A stretch of 64,000 bases of DNA from Vigna angularis (Eukaryota > Streptophyta > Magnoliopsida > Fabales > Fabaceae), in contig NC_068974.1 of the NCBI RefSeq assembly GCF_016808095.1, positions 18,786,001-18,850,000 on the forward strand, written 5' to 3'. Below the pieces are notes generated by a model. The model saw nothing but the letters and a program-made list of their open reading frames with translations. It was not told the DNA's origin and searched no databases. The number at the start of each line of letters is the position of its first letter. Position 1 is the first letter of the stretch. Positions 23,242 to 34,367 of the stretch are shown one piece after another. Both the position numbers and the translations under genes were made by a program.

Positions 23242-24111
23242 TCATGGTGGCAGTTGCCAATTTTGGACTTGTAGGGAGATGTCTTCTGTCTTAGGGTCCA
23301 ACAAGGAATTTTTGAGGAAGAATTGCTTCATCCTCCAGATTTGATCTAGTAGGGAAATGTCTTCCATAGCTGGATCTAAGAAGTGATTGTTGATGAGCGG
23401 GTTCAGCTGGTGCCTATTGATGTTGAAACTGTTGTGTATGTAAGCACCCTTGTCTTCCACTGGGGGTGCATGTTGGTCAAATTCATATGTACCTCCTGCA
23501 GCATGGTTAGTACATTGTGGTTCCAAAGAATTGACACACAGGGGTATAACACCCAATCCCAATGTAACAGGCTGAACAACAGATAAACTCTCAGAACATG
23601 AATCAATTTCAAATTCAGAAACAATATCAACCACAGACTCAGATTCATGTTCAGTGCATGGAGAATAAACATACGAATTTGATATCAAAAATTGATTCTC
23701 ATCATGCAGAGAGGAAGAATTAAAAACAGACTCATCAACAATACAATCACCAACATACCTATCAACAGCATAATCATCGACAGCATAGTCAAAATTAGGT
23801 ATGTTTTCCTCCACTTCCCTAAAGATTGGAAAAGTGGTGGAAGATGAAAATTGTCTACTTGATTCAAAATTACTGCTTATACCTGTCTGGCCCTCAAGAT
23901 CTTCAGCAGTCTCCTCAGGTGCAAGAGTGGGGCCATAGGGCGATGGGAAAGTAGATGGCACAGTAGTAAGCTCATGATTCTTCTCCCCATCTTCTATGTT
24001 GATGCCACTATCATCATCATCTGGAATCTGAACAGTCTGAAATGGTAACTCTGAATCATGAGACTGTTCCTCAGTGAGTTGAGTGGCCATCTGCCCTATC
24101 TGATCAGTCAT
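23242..24111 (-). CDS. Family B acidic frame downstream of gag, function unknown
   Basis: 289 open codons. The first ~25 residues (MTDQIGQMATQLTEE) resemble the end of Athila-type gag. The rest is an acidic, serine-rich region that I do not recognise. It includes a short repeat, DYAVDDYAVD, and a repeated C-terminal motif (LLDPKTEDISL and a near copy 30 residues earlier). No protease motif follows. It is in a different frame from the gag start, so it is probably the tail of a once longer gag frame in a decayed element. It may not be translated today. Confidence 0.45.
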   Translation of the reverse strand: MTDQIGQMATQLTEEQSHDSELPFQTVQIPDDDDSGINIEDGEKNHELTTVPSTFPSPYGPTLAPEETAEDLEGQTGISSNFESSRQFSSSTTFPIFREVEENIPNFDYAVDDYAVDRYVGDCIVDESVFNSSSLHDENQFLISNSYVYSPCTEHESESVVDIVSEFEIDSCSESLSVVQPVTLGLGVIPLCVNSLEPQCTNHAAGGTYEFDQHAPPVEDKGAYIHNSFNINRHQLNPLINNHFLDPAMEDISLLDQIWRMKQFFLKNSLLDPKTEDISLQVQNWQLPP

Positions 24112-24236
24112 ATTCTGAATGACAGCTCCTATTTCTTGCTGGAACTACATGTTCTCTTGCTGGAACTGAAAGTTCTGCATGGTCATCTGCTCCAACAACT
24201 CCTTCAATGTAGGCTCAGAAGTAGAAGGCTGAGGAG

Positions 24237-24857
24237 CTATTTCGGCAGGAGCACTATACTGCTGACTCTCGTATTGCTGGACTGGTGGAGGCATAAAAGT
24301 ATTCTAGAATGGTGGTTCTTGATATTGATGCTGTGGAGCATTATACCATCCCAAGGTAGGGTCATTCCATCCAAGACCGTTGTTGTAAGCATATTGCACA
24401 GGGGAAATTTGCTCAGAAACTGATGCTCAAGATATCCCCAATCGGTAACGGATCTCAGAGGAAGAGAGTCTTTCCAATCCTTAGCTGCTCCTTGTAATGA
24501 ATGCGAAAATGCGCTCAAGAAAATGTGATCAAGAGGGACATCTGGAGGCTTCATTGAAGAGCACATGATGTGGAACTCCTTCAAATGTCTATGTGGGCAT
24601 TCTCTTGCAAAACCATGAAACTTAGGGAGCAAATATGTCAGTCCAGTGCTTAGAACGCAATAAAAATCATCCTTTGTAGGTGGAACCGACTCACAAAGAG
24701 AGCTCTCAGAAGTTTGAGGATGAGCCATATTATTCTCAACATAAAAATCAGCAGAATAAACATGAGGACTGTACTCAGAGTTAGATGCAGAAGGAGAATC
24801 ATACTCAGAGGCACTCACAGAATAAGCACCATTCACATAACCAAAATAGGTAGACAT
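24237..24857 (-). pseudogene. gag: Family B gag, N-terminal half
   Basis: The frame begins MSTYFGYVNGAYSVS. After a serine-rich leader it has the plant retrotransposon gag core (about residues 65-150: LPKFHGFARECPHRHLKEFH, then AFSHSLQGAAKDW and FLSKFP). After FLSKFP the frame is lost. A +1-type shift would lead to NNGLGWNDPTLGW, the usual C-terminal gag sequence, and then meet two stop codons before 24111. There are no zinc-knuckle codons. The gene is broken, but its origin in Athila-like gag is clear. Confidence 0.75.
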
Positions 24858-25023
24858 GGAAAAAGAAAAATACTAAAAATTACGAAACAAATAAAACACA
24901 ACACATTTATACATGCAACACGCACACACAAAACAGAACATCACATCACATCACGTCACATCACAACACAAGACAAAACACAACACACACAAACACAACA
25001 AAAACCTAAGACCGAACCATTGG

Positions 25024-25041
25024 TCCCCGGCAGCGGCGCCA
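25024..25041 (-). other. Family B primer binding site
   Basis: On the minus strand TGGCGCCGCTGCCGGGGA, separated by 3 bp from the LTR at 25045. It fixes the orientation of the element. Confidence 0.85.
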
Positions 25042-25044
25042 TTT

Positions 25045-27264
25045 TGATGATAGGGTCGCACCTCTCACAAAAGTTGTGCATAAAAGAATGCAGTATAGTA
25101 CTAGGAAGTGACTCCTAGGTCGTCTCTCAAGGACCAAATTGCGGTTCAGTCTCAGACCAAACATGTAGGGGGGGGGGGTTTGTGAAAGGTTTGTGAATGC
25201 AATTTGACTAAAAATGAAAATCAAACACAAACGAATATAAATGAAAGCAAGAAAATAAAACTTCTCTACCATTAACCACTCATTCATCTATCAAAAGAAA
25301 TTAAAAATTGCAATTGCTTATAAGGAACTACTCCATGACCGTGACATTATGTGGCAAGCAAAGAAAAAATATCAAAACAATTTGGATGTTTCTTCCTTCC
25401 AGACATGAACTTCCAACTTCTATAATCCTTTAATCGCATATGGTCCACTCATTTTTGCAAAAGGAATTTAAAGCAATTAAAATTGAAGCTATCACCGTAC
25501 CTTGCTACTCCTAAGTTATCCATTCATGCTAAAAAAATAAAGGAAATGCATCCAATACCCGTGGGCCACTCTTCCAGCCATCACCGTGCATCACACAATT
25601 CACCTACTCTACTTCTTCATTCTTAAATCAATAAAACAATCTCTCTTCTTCCACCCGTGACACCTACGTGCTGCTACTTCCCTTCTCCCATTAAAATAAA
25701 ATAAACTTTGCTAAAAACATTTAAAGGTGCTGCTCCAGATTCTCATCTAATCACCGCATCCTCAAAATGAAAAGAATAAAGCTCATTCACGGAAGGAGCA
25801 CTCCAGGACTGCTTCCAGCTCATACGTGACCGTGTTTCTCATCTCCATTCCCTTGCACACCATTCCAGCCGAGACACCTAACACCCTTACTCTGCTCTTC
25901 TCTCAAACCGAGAGTTTTCCCACCTAATCTCTAAAAAGAATGAAAAGAGAAAGCTGATTCCCGTGTGCACACCAAAAGAAAATCAACGAGCAAGATAAAT
26001 AGAATAGTAATGTGCTCTCCTATTGCTGGACTTGACAACACCTACTCTCACCTACCACCTCTTCATTCTCTCAAGTAAATCACCTTCCTATTCTCTGACT
26101 AAAAATAAATTCTAGAGCTGCTGCAATACAAAAGCCGTGCACAACAAAATACTAGATTGAAAACTTCAATAAAAACAAAATGCTTGAAAAAAAATGAAAA
26201 GGGCAGTGTGTAATTTGCAACATAAAAATAAAGTAAACCTTTTCCTTGTACCGTAACAGCGTTCACATTTTTTTCATCAAAATCTAAACGTTCCCAGCCA
26301 AAGAAAAACTCAGTAAGTGTGGTTGCTGGAGCACATAATCGTGCTTCCCATTCCAGACCCCCCCAAAATTACGTTACCATCCTATTCTAAAGAAAAGAAG
26401 AATTGAAAAAAATGAATGCTTTTATTTATGAATGACCGTGTATTTGTAACGTGCAGCGCTGGACCATCTCTAATTTAAGGCAAAATGAAATCATCGCTTC
26501 TTCACTCTAATAGAAAAGTAAATGCGCCGTGCAACGCTTCTCTTCCAGCATGTGCGAAAATGAAATTGCTTATTCAAAAATGCGTGACAGTAAAAAGAGA
26601 ATAACTACCAGCTTGCAATCAAACATTCAGTAAACAACGCAAAAGTGAACTTCCGTGATGATGAGCATTGAAAGACGCCAATGAAGAATTAGCAAAGATC
26701 AATTAAAAAGTGCTTCTTTCATTCTAAAAATTGTAACAACGTGAATATCTCCCAAGTTCTTACATTCCCGAAAACTTCAAGGCACAAGCCTAAGAAAACG
26801 AGAGAGTAAAGTGGCCCCATCAAGTGGCGGCTGGGCTCCCTCCCTTAAGGCCGTGTGTCCTCTTTTTTAGGGTAGGGTCCACACAATAAAACCCTAGGGT
26901 GCCAAGTCACTAATTTCTAATTTTGGGTTTAATCTAATTTATCAAAAATTGACCCAAAATATAAGAGTTGATTCAAAAATTCTAAACTACTGAATTACAA
27001 TTTAATTAATTCAAAAATGTCTGTGTGAAGAGTCTTGAATTTATTTGGCATTCTTCCTGATGTCCCAAAATGTATTTCTGAAATTTTCCTGCACTTCAAA
27101 AATGCACTTAATCAGCTCAGAAAACCCAAATTAGCACAATTACAAATTTCCGACCAAATTAAGCAGAATTCGGAAAACGGGGAAATAACAAACAATTAAA
27201 CACAATTCCCTGGTTTATTTAAGTGCATTAAACTAAATATAATTCAAGAAATAACGACTCATCA
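25045..27264 (-). repeat. Family B 5' LTR (right copy)
   Basis: 2,220 bp, the partner of 19584-21802. Ends with ACTCATCA directly before the right target duplication AGGTG. Confidence 0.92.
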
Positions 27265-28773
27265 AGGTGACCATATCAATGGTCAATGCGCCTTTCCAGC
27301 AGAAGCTTTAGAGGATGTTAACTTCATGGCCAATCAATTTCCATATCGTGAGGGGAATTTCAATCAAGGCTGGAAACCACACCCAAGCATTGGTCAAGGA
27401 CAAAGTGGGAAGCTGGACAAACTGGGCAATTTAACAAGCAACAGCAACAACCAACCTTATGGCAACAGATTTCTATACTTAATGAAAGATCAATAAGGAT
27501 GGAAGAAACTCTTCAGCAATTTATACAGAAAACTGAATCTTCTCAAAAGAGTATTGACGCTACTATTAAGAACTTGGAGATTAAAATGGGTCAGATTACC
27601 AAGCAGTTGGAAGAAAGGCCTGACAAAAATTTTGGGGCTAATACTGAGGTTAACCCCAGGGAAGAATGTAAAGTGTTGGAGAGTACAAATGATGAAATAG
27701 TTGAGTTAGACAGAGAGAAAGAAAAAGGAGAGGAAGAAAAAGAAGATAGAGAAAAGAGAGAAAAAGAAAAAGAAGAGAGAAAAGAGAAAGGAGAGAGAAG
27801 AGAGATAAAGAGTAAATATATTTTTCCTTTTCCAATAAATCAAGAGGAACAATTTGATTTTACAGAATTATTCAAGATGGTGGATAATGATGTACCTTGG
27901 AAGGAGATATTACAGCATATTGCAGTTTATACTAAACCTGAGGAAGAAGTCTCTACAAAGAAAAGACGTAGAGATGATGATACAAAGAAGTATAAAGTTG
28001 TTAAAAAGGAGTCGTTCCCTCCAAAAGAAAAAGATCCAGGAAGTTTTTCCATTCCATGCACAATAGGGAAGAAAAGGATAAAAAAGGCTTTACTTGATTT
28101 AGGATCAAGTGTTAACTTGATACATTATTCTTTACTTGAGCAGATTGGTGATGTTGATGTGAAGCCTATAAAGGTTAATTTAGTATTGGCAGATGGATCC
28201 TCGAAGAAACCCTATGGAATAGCAGAGGATATTATAGTTTGTGTAGGCAAACTACAGTTCTTGGCAGACTTTGTGGTGATGGAGATGGAGACGGAAAAGA
28301 TACCCATTATTCTCGGAAGACCATTTATGAAAACGGCCAAAGCCATCATTGATGTGAATGAAGGTATAGTGGTGCTCCAAGACTGAGAAGAAAGAGTTGT
28401 TGTAGATGTCTTCAAAGAAGAGAGGCAGATGCAGGAGGAAGAAGCTAGTCATAAAGCTGCATATCAAGATGTACTCATGACTAGCCCTGAAGATAAAAAG
28501 CCCAAGGTTAAAGGTAAACATTGTTTGTTGTTTCAGGTACAGGAAGAAGAAAAGATTGGAAGAGAGAAAAAAGTCCATGATGACTGGATGAAAGAACGAC
28601 TCCAACTTGGTAAACTTGTGAGATTCAAAAACAAGTTGTGGGTTATGAAAGGCTACAAAGAGAATGAGATGATAGAGATAGAGTCTCCACATTCTAGAAG
28701 AGTTAAAAAAGTGTACCGGAAGCAGTTGAGGAGTTGGTGTGATATGAACATCAACCATGAAGAAGGAACTTGA
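27265..28773 (+). pseudogene. gag-pro: Family A gag end and protease (broken)
   Basis: Resumes the frame from 19583: zinc knuckle GGDHINGQC, then the linker with KTESSQKS and a lysine/glutamate-rich insert (EKEKGEEEKEDREKR) longer than in the young copy. The protease-like part follows, with DLGSSVNL at about 28096 and ILGRPFMKT at about 28312. A CGA codon has become TGA at 28384-28386. After it the frame continues to NINHEEGT and the stop at 28773, which corresponds to the young copy's end. Near 27400-27480 the frame is disturbed. No reverse transcriptase follows. Confidence 0.85.
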
Positions 28774-28781
28774 ACATTATT

Positions 28782-29054
28782 GGGTCAAGCTAATGACGTT
28801 AAAAGAGCGCCTGCTGGAATGCATTCCAGTGATTTGAGGACATTTGTTCTTTTGATTTTATTTTGGTTTTGTAATTTTTAAACAGTTGGACATTATTTCT
28901 GTAAAATTTTTGGGTATAACATCTACTGAAGGATGCTAGGTGGTTAAGTATCTACTGAAAGATATTAGGTTTGTTACACCTACTGATGGGTGTTGGTGGA
29001 TTTTGGGTCAGGATCGTGACGTTAAACAAGCGCTACCTGGGAGGCAACCTAGTT
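28782..29054 (+). other. Post-gag cassette: direct repeats bracketing decayed hairpins
   Basis: Two related ~45-bp words, starting GGGTCAAGCTAATGACGTTA (28782) and GGGTCAGGATCGTGACGTTA (29004) and continuing to GGGAGGCAACC in the second, bracket three hairpin-like units with loops TACTGAAG, TACTGAAA and TACTGATG (28918-28998). The corresponding intact cassette is at 34311-34638 on the minus strand. Confidence 0.65.
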
Positions 29055-29202
29055 GATTGATTATATTTTTGTTTGTTTTACTTTAGTTGCATAATAGGGT
29101 TGTTCATGAGTAATTTGAGAATTTTATTGCAGGGAGCCAGTGAGGGGATGTTTAGGAGGCATTTAGGTTAAGCTAAGGAGAAGGAGAGCACTTCCCGAAA
29201 GT

Positions 29203-29287
29203 GCCGTTGAGCGGTAGTGTCGCAGACTGGGCTTAGGTTGCCCCTTAGCGGAACCCGAGCCCATTAGGGTATTTTTATACCCTAAGC
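29203..29287 (+). promoter_or_regulatory. Internal promoter-like module before ORF2
   Basis: A palindromic box (CCGTTGAGCGG, 29203-29213), GGGCTTAGG (about 29229), a CCCCTTAGCGG half box and TATTTTTATACCCTAAG lie in the same order as box, GGGCTTAGG and TATA in the LTR. The young copy has the same module at 34071-34168. Confidence 0.5.
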
Positions 29288-29436
29288 TGCGCCTTGGTTT
29301 CTCTTTTCAGATTCCTCTCTGCACACACACTCCGACATACTTTTCAAAGGTTCTCTACAACTTTTCCCTCATCCCTCTTAAGAAAGTCCCCCTTCCACTC
29401 ACTTTCTCACTAGTTTTCCATCTAAGTTTGGGGTTG

Positions 29437-29636
29437 GAAGAGAGCATCATTATTTTTCATAGCTTGAAAGCATTCTCCATTCATCTAGCATCTCCACCCA
29501 AGTAAGTCAAGCATTTTTCATTCTAGGGTTCTTGAGTTTGAATTTGATTGTTGAAGCATGAATTTTTAGGGGTTTTGATTTCTATGCATGATTTAATGAT
29601 TTAATTGATGTTTGAACCGATTAAACTGAATGATTT
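29437..29636 (+). repeat. 200-bp duplication, left copy
   Basis: Family A internal sequence from GAAGAGAGCATC to GAATGATTT. It is repeated base for base at 38777-38976 and sits directly against the left LTR of the inserted minus-strand element. Confidence 0.9.
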
Positions 29637-30953
29637 TGATGGACAAATTTGTAAGCACCAAAATATGATGTCACAAACTTGTTTCACAATCGGCAAGTAT
29701 GACCGAATCGTTCAAGTAATAAACTTGGTAAGACCAAGTATCGTTCTTCCCAAAGGACTCACGGCCTAGTTTAGTTGTGTGGTTTGTTGATTAGCTAAGA
29801 CTTACAAACGAAATAATTGGATTATATTATGCAAGACGAAAACTAAACATGTATGCATGAATTGATCAATGGCAAAGACAAAAGATAAACACTTTCAATG
29901 GATTATATGAATGAATATGTTGTTGGGGGTCAATTTCATCTCATCCACTCTCATACATTTTAGGAATTCAACATTCAAATCATCATTGTTAATGCCACTC
30001 TCTAAAGTACCATTCTAGATGGCTTCTCCCTAATCAAATAGTTCATACAATTCCTAGCATTCCTAATGATTAGTTCATGAGTGCAGGAGCTTAACGACAA
30101 CCAATATAATATTGTCAGTATAATATTGGGAGAAATTCCCCGGATCTAGACTTCCCCGTACGTGTCCGTATCGACAAAACCAATAATCATGCAATAGAAT
30201 GAGTTAAACAATGCAAGCATTGAGCAAAGAGGAAAAACCCTAACTAATGATGAAAGAAAGCATAAGTCTTAAATTAAGATGCAAGCATAAATTCCATATA
30301 TGAGAGCTTCAAGAGATTACATTGATTCCCCAACAAACATACAAGGTTTAGTTCACCATATTCATGGTGAACCTAGATGAACAATAATGAAAGAATGAAA
30401 GAATAAACCCAATAAAGGTGAAGAGGTAGCCTGAGCATCCAAGATCCTCCTTCAAAGGGGTGGAAGAGAGAGTGTTTGCCTCGTTTCTGCCAAAGATACC
30501 TAACCCTAGGACGTGCAAGCCCTTATATACTAATCTAGAGTTACAAAAGATTACAAAAGCCCAAGCCCAAAAAGTGCCGCTCAGCGGTATTTACCGCTCA
30601 GCGGTGGTTGCGCGTCTTCTTTCTTCCCCTCAGCGGCCATTTTGCCCCTCAGCGGTTCCAACGTGACTCCTTGAGTGCCGCTCAGCGGTAAATTACCGCT
30701 GAGCGGTGCCTTCGTCTTCTCTTTTTGCACTCTTTCTTGTCTTTTCTAATGTCACTTCTCTCCTTCTTCACTCTTTTCACTAAATTCACCTTAAAACCTG
30801 CACAAAAACACTTAAATCAAGCATAAACCTGTCCAGCTCTCTTATTTCTGAAAATATAGATAAAAGCATTGATTTCAAGCTAGTTTCTAAGTCTAAAGGT
30901 TGCTTTTAGTATCAATTTTAAGCATGAAAATAACAGTTTTTCAACTGTTATCA
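29637..30953 (-). repeat. Young family A, 3' LTR (left copy)
   Basis: 1,317 bp. On the plus strand it carries TTATATAC (about 30522-30529, TATA box in reverse) and paired CCGCTCAGCGG boxes near 30577-30707. Confidence 0.93.
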
Positions 30954-30968
30954 CAACCCCAAACTTAG
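30954..30968 (-). other. Polypurine tract, young family A
   Basis: Minus-strand CTAAGTTTGGGGTTG directly before the 3' LTR. The identical word precedes the other family A 3' LTR at 40343-40357. Confidence 0.75.
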
Positions 30969-32224
30969 AACTTTGCTTGTCCTCAAGCAAACAAAATGTA
31001 ACTCCATTTCCAACCAATTCATATGATGATTCACTCATTCAAAATCCTTTTCTCAAGATAAGTAACAGCTTCACTCAAACTTATGACCAAGATTCAATCA
31101 AGATGTGCACATGCTTTAGTGTTCACAAAGTCATTTAAATTCCAACAAATGCTATTTTTCATGAATGATCAATCAATTAAGCATGGATGTTCATGTGCTT
31201 ATGGAATATTTCCTCACTAGGTAAAGTGTTTCACTCAACACACAAGTGTATAAGAGGAATAGTTTTTCGCTCATTTACTCCACTATCACAATGTCACATG
31301 AATCAACTTTGCCTTTCATTTTACCACAATCAAAACAATCACAAGCATGCATCATCAAAAGGACTTTTCACTGGCTTATAATGTGGCTGGGCTAACAAGA
31401 AAATTGGTTTTTCTGGATCGCAAAATCCTTGAGTCAAGAGAATCATAACAACACAATCATCTTATTCATTCCCAACTTGCTTTTTACAATTGCAATTGCA
31501 TTGAGCTTTACTTCTTTTTCTTTTCTTTTCTTTTTCTTTGCATATTCTTACTTTTTAGCTCTTAGCTCAATGCTTTTTTTATGTTTTCCCAACAACCCCA
31601 AACTTGAACATTTAACAATACCACACAAGATCTTCTACTTAACTCAAGGTAAAGATTTTCAATCAAGGGTTTTCAGTGTATGTTCAAGGCTAAGGGTTCA
31701 AAGGATAGAACACAAAGTGTTCTCTTTTAGTGGGCTAATTTTATGTATTTGGCCAATAAAAAGGTTTCAACAACACGGCCTTGATCATATGATGCAAAAC
31801 AAGCAATTGATTCAATCATAGAAAACCTGGGCAAAATCATTCATGCTTTCAAAGTAATAGCATTCAACAATAACAACTCTGGAGCTCAAAACCTCACATA
31901 TAAGCTCATTCACATTTGACATACACATCCTGCTTAATTTCACAATCACAATCATGATATCCTGCATTTGTTCACAAAGCTTGTGAACCACCTGTATAAG
32001 CATTTAATGTGCACATCATCTCAACATCAATCAATCACTAAGCATCATCAAGCATTACTTATCAAACAATCACAGTTAATAGCAAACCATCACACAAACC
32101 CGGTTTTCAAGAGAGTACATCAAACCCTAATCTAAAACCGAAAACAAATAAGTTCAGAAAACTTAAACCGCAAAAGCATAATCATATGATAGCATTCATC
32201 AGTAAATGCTATCTCAGCTCCTCA
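30969..32224 (-). other. Untranslated region between ORF2 and 3' LTR
   Basis: About 1.25 kb without a supported gene. The older copy has a partly matching stretch at 39698-40342. Short frames here have no recognisable product. Confidence 0.6.
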
Positions 32225-33454
32225 TCAGTCTGAGCTGTCCTCTGTATCTTCCTCTTCCTCCTCATCTTCATCTTCATCAAATGCATCCTCCTCCTCAGCT
32301 TCATCTTCTTCCATATCTCTTGCTGAAGCTTCAGCTGCTCCAGCTCCATGGACTGGTTCTTCTGGCCAGGCTACGACATTATGGAATTCATCCATAGTCC
32401 ACCTGTGGGCTGGAGGATTATCATACATCCCCACTATCATCTCAGCAGTGGCCACCTGCCCTCTGTGAATGGACTGCAACTGAGCACCTATAAGAGACAT
32501 ATACATGTCCCTCATCTGAAATGGTTCTGCTTCATGTGCATCAGCAGATGTCTGGCTCTGTGCTGGCCCTCTTTCTCTACGAGCACGGCGTGATGGAACT
32601 GGCTGAGCTACATCCTCACCTCCACAGTACTGTCTATAGTAAGCCTCATCAATAGCTTTTCTTGGCCTCTCAAATGGTGGAACAGAAGTGTCCACCCCAG
32701 CTTGCTTGCAAAGGTGAGTGATCAAAGAAGGATGTCCTAGTGGTGCTTTGTTGTTTGAGGTGTTAGCACATACACTGATCTCATCAGCTATCACCTGCCC
32801 AATATTAACATTCAAATTTCTGATAGCACAGTAGATGAATAGTGCCCTGCTGAGAGTAATATCTGACACATGTGAACATGGCTGGATGTTAGCATGAGAA
32901 AATGCCATCCAATACTTTGCAAGAGGAGTCAAATCTGTCCTCCTAATGTTAACCACCGCGCCAGATCTATTCCTTTGGAAGTGTCCTCCAGATATACACA
33001 GTACTCTCTCAACATCCTCAAAGTCAGCACCTTCCTCCATGCTAAGAGCAAACTGACATTGCTCACCAGCCCACACAGTATCCAGGAAGTTGTTGATAGA
33101 ATCAGGATCAAACCTGATAGCGTGGCCTCTGACATAGCCCAAATAATTCTCAGCTGGATGACCACCAATCTTCTTTGCGTTGGTGTAAAATTCCTTGACC
33201 ACAGCTATATTGGCAGGTGCTGGATAAGTGGCTAGCTTTCCCCAATCATTCCCTAACACTTGCTCTCCAAATTGAGGAGCAAAGTTAGGTATCATTCCAA
33301 CCTTTCTCTCCATTAGAAGTCTCCTGTCCTGAACCACCCTAAAATGCTTCTCATGTTTCCTAGAGAGGAACCTCCTAGAGTGGGGTTGCTCTGGTTCCTT
33401 TTCTTTCCTCTTGGTTGCCATGGTTTTCAATCTCTTTCCTGAAGAGGATGCCAT
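32225..33454 (-). CDS. ORF2 of family A, plant-transposon (env-position) protein
   Basis: 409 codons. ATG chosen at MASSSGKRLK, which is conserved in the older copy. A basic N-terminus (KRKEKEPEQPHSRR, about residues 15-30) is followed by a conserved-looking middle (WGKLATYPAPANIAVVKEFY and later ARPRKAIDEAYY-like sequence) and a C-terminal run of aspartate and glutamate (about 365-409). The layout resembles the protein annotated in plants as 'putative plant transposon protein' that lies where Athila elements carry an env-like gene. I see no signal peptide or clear membrane span. The frame is intact. A pyrimidine/AG acceptor-like sequence just upstream suggests it could be made from a spliced RNA. 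Its function is unknown. Confidence 0.75.
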   Translation of the reverse strand: MASSSGKRLKTMATKRKEKEPEQPHSRRFLSRKHEKHFRVVQDRRLLMERKVGMIPNFAPQFGEQVLGNDWGKLATYPAPANIAVVKEFYTNAKKIGGHPAENYLGYVRGHAIRFDPDSINNFLDTVWAGEQCQFALSMEEGADFEDVERVLCISGGHFQRNRSGAVVNIRRTDLTPLAKYWMAFSHANIQPCSHVSDITLSRALFIYCAIRNLNVNIGQVIADEISVCANTSNNKAPLGHPSLITHLCKQAGVDTSVPPFERPRKAIDEAYYRQYCGGEDVAQPVPSRRARRERGPAQSQTSADAHEAEPFQMRDMYMSLIGAQLQSIHRGQVATAEMIVGMYDNPPAHRWTMDEFHNVVAWPEEPVHGAGAAEASARDMEEDEAEEEDAFDEDEDEEEEEDTEDSSD

Positions 33455-33619
33455 TCCTGCTTTCAAAACACAAACCAAAACCACAGAACATGATGTTAAT
33501 CATTAGTAAACTCAGAACACAACTCCTTTCGAAGCTAAACCACCGCTGAGGGCCAGAATTTCCCCTCAGCGCCACCAGTACCACACGCAAAACCAGAAAA
33601 AACCAAATCTGGCAGAGTG

Positions 33620-33647
33620 CCGCTCAGCGGTAAATGCCGCTCAGCGG
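33620..33647. promoter_or_regulatory. Paired palindromic boxes in the ORF2 leader
   Basis: CCGCTCAGCGG at 33620-33630 and 33637-33647, start-to-start distance 17 bp, the same geometry as in the LTR. Decayed forms are at about 33542-33580. Confidence 0.65.
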
Positions 33648-34070
33648 TGACCTGCAGATTTTTGCAAATCTCGTTTTAAAACTGTCCTAACTCCACCCAA
33701 ATGCAATTTTCAGTTTTCCAGTTCATAATCAAGCAGTTTAATCGGTTCAAATATCAAGTATATCATCAAATCATGCATAGAAATTAAAATCCCTAAATAT
33801 TCATGCTTTGACAATCACATTCAAATTCAAGAACCCTAGAATGAACAAAATGCATTTTACTTACTTGGGTGGATATGCTAGATGATATGAGAATGCTTCC
33901 AAACTAGAATGCTCTCTTCCAACCCCAAACTTTGATGGCACACTAGTGTAAAAGTGAGTGGAAGAGAAATTTTACTAAGAGGGAAGAGTAAAAAGATGTG
34001 GGAAACCTAAGAGAAGATATGTGGAAGTGCTTGTGCAGAGAAGGGCTTGCAAGAATGTAAAAACGCGCAG

Positions 34071-34168
34071 CTTAGGGTTTAAAAATACCCCAATGGGCTC
34101 GGGTTCCGCTAAGGGGAACTTAAGCCCATCTGCGATAGTACCGCTCAGCGGTAATTGCCGCTCAGCGG
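34071..34168 (-). promoter_or_regulatory. Internal promoter-like module before ORF2 (young copy)
   Basis: Read on the minus strand: two palindromic boxes (34158-34168 and 34141-34151, 17 bp apart), GGGCTTAAG, a CCTTAGCGG half box, then GGGTATTTTTAAACCCTAAG. The order matches the LTR promoter. It lies about 620 bp before ORF2. Confidence 0.5.
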
Positions 34169-34310
34169 CACTTTCGTGATGTGCCCTTCTCCTTCTTTTC
34201 TTGACCTACGTGCCTTCCTAGCATACCCCTCTTTGGTTCCCTGCAATTCAATGTTTAAAAATGCTTATGCAACCCTAACTAAAATAAACAAACAAAAATA
34301 TTCAATCAAC

Positions 34311-34357
34311 TCGGTTGCCTCCCAGGTAGCGCTTGTTTAACGTCACGAGCCTGACCC
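34311..34357 (-). repeat. Bracketing repeat, ORF2-side copy
   Basis: Minus-strand GGGTCAGGCTCGTGACGTTA, then AACAAGCGCTACCTGGGAGG and CAACC. It is a close relative of 34592-34638. I recall similar TGACGTTAAA...GGGAGGCAACC words from other Athila-type elements. Confidence 0.75.
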
Positions 34358-34367
34358 AAAATCCACC

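Larger units (their letters stand above)
19584..27264 (-). mobile_element. Family B element, complete, gag-only LTR retrotransposon
   Basis: A 7,681-bp element in minus orientation with a perfect 5-bp duplication AGGTG (19579-19583 and 27265-27269). LTRs are 2,219 and 2,220 bp and differ by roughly a dozen substitutions by eye, so insertion is fairly recent. The internal part is 3.2 kb. It has a tRNA-Asp type primer site at the right and a rearranged gag-like frame. No protease, reverse transcriptase or integrase motif is present. It is non-autonomous and lies in the gag zinc-knuckle codons of family A. Confidence 0.92.

Noticed and set aside
30460..30666. 68-codon frame present twice (also at 38283-38489)
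   Set aside because: It is LTR sequence of the young family A copy read antisense across the promoter boxes.
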